A DNA stretch of 64,000 nucleotides from assembly GCF_007655135.1 (NCBI RefSeq), contig NC_045127.1:38947538-39011537 (forward strand), written 5' to 3'. Below the pieces are notes generated by a model. The model worked only from the letters and a program-made list of their open reading frames with translations, searched no databases and was not told the DNA's origin. The translations under genes and the position numbers were made by a program. Numbering within the stretch: position 1 is the stretch's first letter; the number at the start of each line of letters is the position of its first letter. Of this stretch, positions 58,620 through 64,000 are shown piece by piece. Source of the stretch: Punica granatum. Lineage: Eukaryota > Streptophyta > Magnoliopsida > Myrtales > Lythraceae.

Positions 58620-58810
58620 CATTTATTGCTTTCGGGCCTCGGCCCAGCATTTACTGTTTTTGGGTTTCGACCCCACATTTTCTGCTTTCTGGCTTCGGCC
58701 CAGCATTTACTTCTTTTGGGTTTCGGCCCCGCATTTATTGCTTTCGGGCCTCGGCCACGCATTTACTGCTTTCAGGCTTTGACACCTTGCATTTACTTCT
58801 TTCAGGTTCA
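58620..58810 (+). repeat. 28-bp tandem array in element C
   Basis: Six to seven units of the type CATTTATTGCTTTCGGGCC plus TCGGCCCAG. The 28-bp period shifts frame with each unit, so similar peptides appear in all three plus frames (58437-58874, 58558-58782, 58589-58816). Its core CATTTATTGCTTTCGGG is shared with the 27-bp array at 61472-62120. Confidence 0.88.
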
Positions 58811-59329
58811 TCTTAAGTCCAAAATAGGATTGGATTCGAATTCATCCATGCAATACTTCGAGAGACGAATCTGACCCCTTTCACTGGAAATGCTGGAAGT
58901 GATAGCTCCACAGGCAAAGCATGACCCAATCCTCGATCGTAGGAGACACCGGCACAATCATGCTTCCAACCAAAGAATGGATCTCATCCACCTCCATTGT
59001 GATCGCCAACTAAACATTAGGGCAACACGAGTACCCTTTCTTAAGCTCCCTTTCGCTTCCATTTAAATGCATTCCCGATCAAGCTTCTGGCATGAATAAA
59101 CTTTTCAAGGGGCATTATGACAGTCCCGAAGACGCCCTGTTGGTTCTGTCAGACTTGTTCGACTCGCCTATCCTCATGGGACCCGACTCCTCGAGCCTTC
59201 CCTAGGACGGCTGCGCATGCCTATTCTCAATCAGGGAAAATACGCCTATATGGCCCCCAATCACGATCTAACCACTCTAGGGTGGTAATGACCAGATTTT
59301 CGGAAACAAATGTCATCCGCACGCGGCAC

Positions 59330-59373
59330 CCCATGGGTCGTGTGCTATATAAAAAGGGATTTTCCCATGGGTC
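59330..59373 (+). promoter_or_regulatory. Promoter-like TATA box between two CCCATGGGTC boxes in C
   Basis: CTATATAAAAAG (59345-59356) is flanked by the identical palindromic 10-mers CCCATGGGTC at 59330-59339 and 59364-59373. It lies in the internal region, far from the LTR promoter. Function is inferred only from sequence. Confidence 0.4.
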
Positions 59374-59500
59374 CACCCCATATTTCTTACTACATATTCC
59401 ACTGCATAATCACCTAATACATTATCTTCTTTGTCATCCTTCATAGGGACACATTGGCCACAGGCGAAGAGTGATGCACGGGCTCACACCATTCCTAGAA

Positions 59501-61470
59501 CTCCTCTCAAGACTCCTCCCTTATACTTTGATAGGGAAGAGCCTCGACATGGAGGTACCCCCTGCAAAGCCAAAAAAAAAAAGGACTGAGTGAGCCATAC
59601 TCCATCAATTCAACCATCTCAGTCGACATTGACCATACAAGATGGTCAGGGCCGACGATTGCAAAAGTACCTGCCACGGGCCACTTCAAACAAATCAAGA
59701 TCGGGGCATCCTCGTCCAACATTCGCACTGGGGCAACCTAGGTTGTTCACTCCTGCGAGACAATTCTGCATTTTCTATCTAGACAACAGGGGAAATTCAC
59801 ATGTAAAGCTTGCAAAGGCAAATGACACGAAGTTCGGCTCCCGAGTGCACGAAAGTTAAACTTCCAAGAAAGCCGGCCCTCACAAAATGGGGTTGAGACA
59901 GCAAGATGCAACAAGTCTCCGTGAGGAGAAGCACGCCAAAATGATCTCGACAATGCAAAGTTAAGGAATCTCAAGCAAATTCAAGGGGCACAAAACAGAC
60001 CCCAACTGCAAGAAAAAAAAGAGCGAAAAGAAGCGAGAAAAACCCCTAATGAAGAGAGAGAGAAAAGACGCGGGAAAAACCCGCCAACGAAGAAAACAAG
60101 GCACCGCTGAGATTTAAAACTCTGGCACCGCCAATCAACAAACCCCGACAAAAGGGGAAGCAGTAGACACAACTCCTCGATGGAGACAAAAAAAAAACAA
60201 TGCACTCAGAGGTTGAATCCTTCGAACCCTTTGCCCTTGCAAACTCATGAGATAAAAAAATCGAGCCCGCTAGGTCGAAAACCCTTTTGGGGCGGCCTAG
60301 GCAAAAGTTAGGGTAAAAGAGAGGCACGATCGGAAACCCTTTGGGGCGGTCGTGGCAAAAGGAGAGCTTTTCCCCTTTAGGTTGAGAGGTGCGTACCTGA
60401 GGTGGGTGACCGTAGCAAAGGGAGAGCAAAACAAGAGATAGATAAAATTGCCCCTTAGTCTCTCACACATCGTGCGGACAAAGGATCACCAAGGGAAGTG
60501 GTCAGTTTATCTATTCTAACATGATCCCCGATCAGCTCTCCAATACCATTCAACCGTCCAAGAAGGAACATTCCTCAAGCACAATGGGCAACCGAATACA
60601 CCGTCCAAGCAGTTCGATACAGCCTACACAACAGAAGGACGAAGGAAAATGGGGGTACATCTCACTGCAGGAGTGAACCCGTGTATCCTTTTAGCCTGGG
60701 GCATTGTACTCCCCAAGCTTTTTCTTTTCTCTTTGTCTTTGCATAATTTCAAATGGGTCACAGCTACACGTCAATCGGCTACCACAATGCCAAGAATCCA
60801 AGCATTCCTCTTCGGGGTCTAGTCATAGCATTTTGGAAATGATCAGATCGACGTCTGACCAATTCTGAACAGAAATTCCCATGCGGGTTACAAATGCAAT
60901 CGTCCCCGGGCACCCCGATCAAAAGGGTCCAAAGCCGATAGGCATGTCGAACAAACGATAGAGCTGCTAGGGCATTGTCGGGGAAGTCTTGATATGCTCA
61001 TGCATAACTAACGGGAGCCTATAGAGGCCTCGCATCTTGGCCTTCGAGAACGGAACCCATCTGCACTGTCAAAACAAAATTTTTCATGAGTCGCTCAGGT
61101 GACCCAAAACTGAAGATCTTCGTTTGCAATAATATTCTCTTTGGGCTTATCTGTGTCTATCTCACATTAGTATTTCTCACATGATTTACTAGTACTGCCA
61201 GGGTCATAGGTACAATAAGCAGCAGAAACTACGACAGACTCTGATTCCCCGTCATACGGGATACGTAGGCGCTCCTTCCCTAGAGCTCGAGTCTCGCAAT
61301 ACAAGATTCCGACTCCTAACGATCTTCCCGCAGGTCAAAGCACGACTGCTGAAGCCAGTAAAACTAGTCTTCAGCAAAGCGTAACCACTCCAGCAACACG
61401 CGCCTCCGATGGATCAACACTTTCGGGGCAGCATCCGCCCCACACAGCCACAACACAACTGTCCCAGAGC
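59501..61470 (+). other. Element C internal region, part 2, no recognised gene
   Basis: Mostly single-copy non-coding sequence. Around 60240-60430 it matches the M and A 3' UTRs (GGCGGCCTAGGCAAAAGTTAGG and related units). Near 61240-61275 it has the phrase CGTCATACGGGATACGTAGG, a pattern I associate with 3' regions of Tat-type plant elements. The open frames (for example 59590-59859 and 60046-60429) do not match known proteins. Confidence 0.6.
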
Positions 61471-61471
61471 G

Positions 61472-62120
61472 ACCCACTTATTGCTTTCGGGTTGAGACAC
61501 CCATTTACCGCTTTCGGGTTGAGACACCCTCTTATCGCTTTCGGGTTGAGACACCCACTTACTGCTTTCGAGTTAAGACACCCATTTATCGCTTTCGGGT
61601 TGAGACACCCACTTATTGCTTTCAAGTTGAGACACCCATTTACCGCTTTCGGGTTGAGACACCCTCTTATCGTTTTCGGGTTGAGACATCCACTTACTGC
61701 TTTCGGGTTGAGACACCCACTTATCGCTTTCGAGTTGAGACACCCATCAGGTTGAGACACCCTCTTATTGCTTTCGGGTTGAGACACTCACTTATCGCTT
61801 TCGGGTTGAGACACCCATTTATCGCTTTCGGGTTGAGACACCCACTTATTGCTTTCGGGTTTAGACACCCATTTACCGCTTTCGGGTTGAGACACCCACT
61901 TATTGCTTTCGGATTGAGACACCCATTTACCGCTTTCGGGGTTGAGACACCCTCTTATTGCTTTCGGGGTTGAGACACCCATTTATTGCATTCAGGTTGA
62001 GACACCCATTTACCGCTTTCTGGTTGAGACACCCATTTACGCTTTCGGGTTGAGACACCCATTTACCACTTTCGAGTTGAGACACCCCTTCTACCGTCTT
62101 TGGGTTAAGACACCAACTTA
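61472..62120 (+). repeat. 27-bp tandem array, about 24 copies, in C 3' UTR
   Basis: Units of the type TTGAGACACCCATTTACCGC plus TTTCGGG run for 650 bp, with one shortened unit near 61745. The period is a multiple of three, giving a 9-residue peptide periodicity (RHPLIAFGL) in plus frames and another in minus frames; these are not proteins. Confidence 0.93.
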
Positions 62121-62486
62121 TCCGCATTCCTTACAATTCACTTTTACCTCCTCCGGACCAATCCCACGTTCCTGCAATCTCTATCTACCAACACTTTTCA
62201 TTCATGAAAGCACTTTTCATTCTTGAAAGCCCTTTGCTTTTTACCCAAGCATTTTACTTTCGCATAAACTTCTTCACTGAACATACACTTTTCCTTTAAG
62301 CAAGCATCCTTCTTACTCTCTGCCAAAGCTTATCCATATTTCATTTATCTTTCGGCTAGGTACAATACTCCAACATATCCAAAGAAAGAGGAAGAAGACG
62401 GCCATTGGAGGCACCAAATTGATCATTGCTATCAAACTGGGGTGCTTCTGAAAGTCTTTGGCTGCATCCTCTACTCGAGCATGCAG
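62121..62486 (+). other. Element C 3' UTR between array and polypurine tract
   Basis: Non-coding. Shortly before the polypurine tract it contains AAGTCTTTGGCTGCATCCTC, comparable to the GGCCGAATCCTC-type segments preceding the X, M and B tracts. Nothing else is seen. Confidence 0.6.
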
Positions 62487-62502
62487 TCAAAGAGGGGCAA
62501 GC
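62487..62502 (+). other. Polypurine tract of element C
   Basis: TCAAAGAGGGGCAAGC lies directly before the LTR start TGTGAGCACCCC. It is nearly the same as the X tract, so this step of replication should be intact in C. Confidence 0.8.
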
Positions 62503-64000
62503 TGTGAGCACCCCATTTTGGCTCACCAATTCAAGCAATGCATATCAGCAATGATTCAGGCCACAACTTGAGTATTGATACAGAAAATGGCTCAACAGAG
62601 CAACAAATCATTATTCAATCTCAAGTCAACAGGAACAAGCAGAAGATATGGGCGAACAACAGAAGAACTTCCTGGGTCATCTAGAGCTAACAGAGCAAGC
62701 GGAGGCCAAATAATCCCCAAACCGTCGTTTTTCAGAATACCACGCCGACTGTGCTATTTCCGATGGTTCGCTCGACCATCGGAAGATAGCCAATATTGGA
62801 CTTTAAAAGGCCATTTTCAGTGGAAATCCATATCCAGAGGTCCTCTTTGGGGAAACTTGACGCCGGATGCCTACCTTACACAGTGCTAGCCTTCCCAAGG
62901 CTCATTGTGAAATCGTTGGAATGAATCATACAACTCATCTAGACCTCCCAAGCAGTCCTTTAAAGGTCTCATATGCACTTTTCAAGTCCTCAGAGGTCCA
63001 ATCCCGACAAACAGAGATCACAATGATCTCCGGAACGCCCAAGCAACTCAGAAAGCAATCTGAGAAATCCACTTTCGACCTCCTAGGACATCTCCGGCTC
63101 CACATTTGCATTATCGGCTTAAGGGTCGATTGTTCATGTTGTCTGACAATTCATGTCAAAATGACCAATGCAGAACGCAGATGCAAGATATGCCGCTAGA
63201 AACGGTTAACTTCGCTCTGAGCGATTAAAATGAGAAAAACCGGCTTTCGAGCCTCATGACCACACGAGGCATTTTCTCAAGAAAAATGCCAATATTGGGC
63301 TCATTTGAACCGTTTTATCGCGTACATTGCCGATTTGACGTTCAATTTGAACCACGGGCCTCGAACGCACGATCAATCGAGATTCGAGCTTCCTCCCGAC
63401 TCAACTCCAACCCAAGAGGGACCCACGACATCTTCTTCCCTTTTGCTCAAGACAAAGCTAGCCACCATTGCCCACTTGCATGAAAATATCCTAAGTCTTT
63501 CTCTTTTACACTCCAATTTCCCATCCATCTCAATTAATGCATTTTAACTCTTCTTCTTCAATTCCATGGTTCAAATTCATCCTTATCTCCATTGTGAAAC
63601 CGTCCAAGCCTAAGCATGCCCTTAATCAAGCTTTTTCTCACTTAATTGCACTTAATCTTTGCCTATATATGCCCTTTATGTCATTAAGCTAATCATAACT
63701 TACTTCTTGCCATCTCTCTAGCATTTCTCACTCTTCAAATCCTCTCAACTCCCTCAAGAAAACCGCAGCCCATAGCTCAGAAAAAACTAAACAAAAACCC
63801 TCAAGACTTAAGTCGGAATTACGATGATCATCATCCCGGCTTAAATCTAAACTTCACCCAATTTCATATCCTACATGTTTTCGACCCCCTCTATCCATTT
63901 CCGAGCTTAGATTTTAAGTTTGAAGCCTCCAACAGCCCGAATCAGGTGTGGTCAGTACCAGTCCAGAATTTGTCTAGATTCGGATCCTGGGTGGCAGTGG
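62503..64000 (+). mobile_element. Element C 3' LTR, truncated by window end
   Basis: This starts TGTGAGCACCCC and is collinear with the C 5' LTR. It lacks about 415 bp corresponding to 52603-53017; the junction near 62805 lies at a short AAAA-containing match shared by both edges. As LTRs are identical at insertion, the deletion happened afterwards. A TATA box is at about 63664-63670. Confidence 0.9.

Larger units (their letters stand above)
57841..59500 (+). other. Element C internal region, part 1, no recognised gene
   Basis: No gag-pol similarity is seen. A diverged direct repeat of about 110 bp (57890-58110) shares GACAGG, CGTGCCAACC and CTCCATAGCAAGATG. A 28-bp array is at 58620-58810. 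A strong TATA-like box is at 59345-59356. The open frames at 58437-58874 and 59117-59446 match nothing I recognise; the first runs through the array. Confidence 0.6.
52297..64000 (+). mobile_element. Element C: gene-less (non-autonomous) Ogre derivative, 3' end outside window
   Basis: LTR, tRNA-Arg primer site, leader, 5.2 kb of internal sequence, polypurine tract and 3' LTR are all present, but no gag, protease, reverse transcriptase or integrase motif is seen in any frame between 57272 and 62502. Leader and parts of the 3' UTR match element M, so it derives from that group. It fits the class of large retrotransposon derivatives (LARDs), which use proteins made by relatives. It is inserted in the B 3' UTR. 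Confidence 0.85.

Noticed and set aside
58437..58874. 145-codon frame with a hydrophobic, membrane-like repeat
   Set aside because: It runs through the 28-bp array; the same peptide pattern appears in all three plus frames.
59745..60678. Inverted pair GTTCACTCCTGC in element C (59745 and about 60660-60678)
   Set aside because: Arms are under 20 bp, with a gap in the match and almost 1 kb apart; not convincing as a structural element.
61492..61973. Repeat protein with a 9-residue period (RHPLIAFGL)
   Set aside because: It is a translation of the 27-bp tandem array in a retrotransposon 3' UTR; the minus strand gives an equally long periodic frame.

Overview
This is nuclear DNA from a flowering plant, most likely a eudicot; the species is not identifiable from the window alone. 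No host gene was found. Practically every base can be assigned to nested LTR retrotransposons, nearly all from one group of giant Ty3/gypsy elements of the Tat/Ogre type. The signs are LTRs of about 5 kb that start TGTCAGCACC and end GGTCCGTACA, a tRNA-Arg primer binding site, an extra ORF upstream of gag, an intron-like gap between protease and reverse transcriptase, two RNase H domains with the second of the archaeal-like kind, no chromodomain, and tandem repeats in the 3' untranslated region.

Layout, by inferred nesting. The oldest layer is element A (minus strand). Its pieces are at 12584-14237 (3' UTR and integrase) and 40903-42702 (RNase H and reverse transcriptase). Three elements sit inside A. 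Element X (plus strand; its 3' LTR is 2379-12583) cuts A at 12583/12584. Element M (minus strand, 14238-40902) is the only one with a nearly full gene set and is bounded by the 5-bp duplication ATGCT. Element B (minus strand; its 3' LTR is 42703-51275) cuts A at 42702/42703. Younger insertions sit inside those. A solo LTR N (3632-9413) is in the X LTR. A solo LTR S (19206-23760, duplication CTAAT) is in the 3' LTR of M. A 3.36-kb AT-rich solo LTR of another family (43223-46586, duplication CAAGC) is in the B LTR. Element C (plus strand, 52297 to beyond 64000) is in the 3' UTR of B. A further truncated LTR, W, occupies 1-1468.

How the parts of M work together (read on the minus strand from 40902 to 14238): the 5' LTR carries a TATA box and drives a transcript; a tRNA-Arg primes reverse transcription at 35606-35624. 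Next come an ORF1 protein of the DUF7745/plant-mobile-domain-like type, then gag, protease and G-patch, then a 196-bp candidate intron, then reverse transcriptase, Ty3 RNase H, archaeal-like RNase H and integrase, then a 3' UTR with a 78-bp tandem array, a polypurine tract and the 3' LTR. Stops and frameshifts in ORF1, gag, protease and integrase mean M cannot now make all its proteins; the 768-codon RT/RNase H frame is still open. Element C keeps LTR, primer site, leader and polypurine tract but has no gag-pol, so it looks like a non-autonomous derivative that would rely on M-like relatives.

The most unusual signals are: a candidate splice-site pair in M that would remove ORF1 and put gag next to the leader; a small hairpin with UNCG-type loops followed by a 10-base copy of the primer binding site, kept about 110 bp before the end of the LTRs; and separate, related tandem arrays in the 3' UTRs. 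All similarity statements are from reading by eye; no alignment or database search was run.
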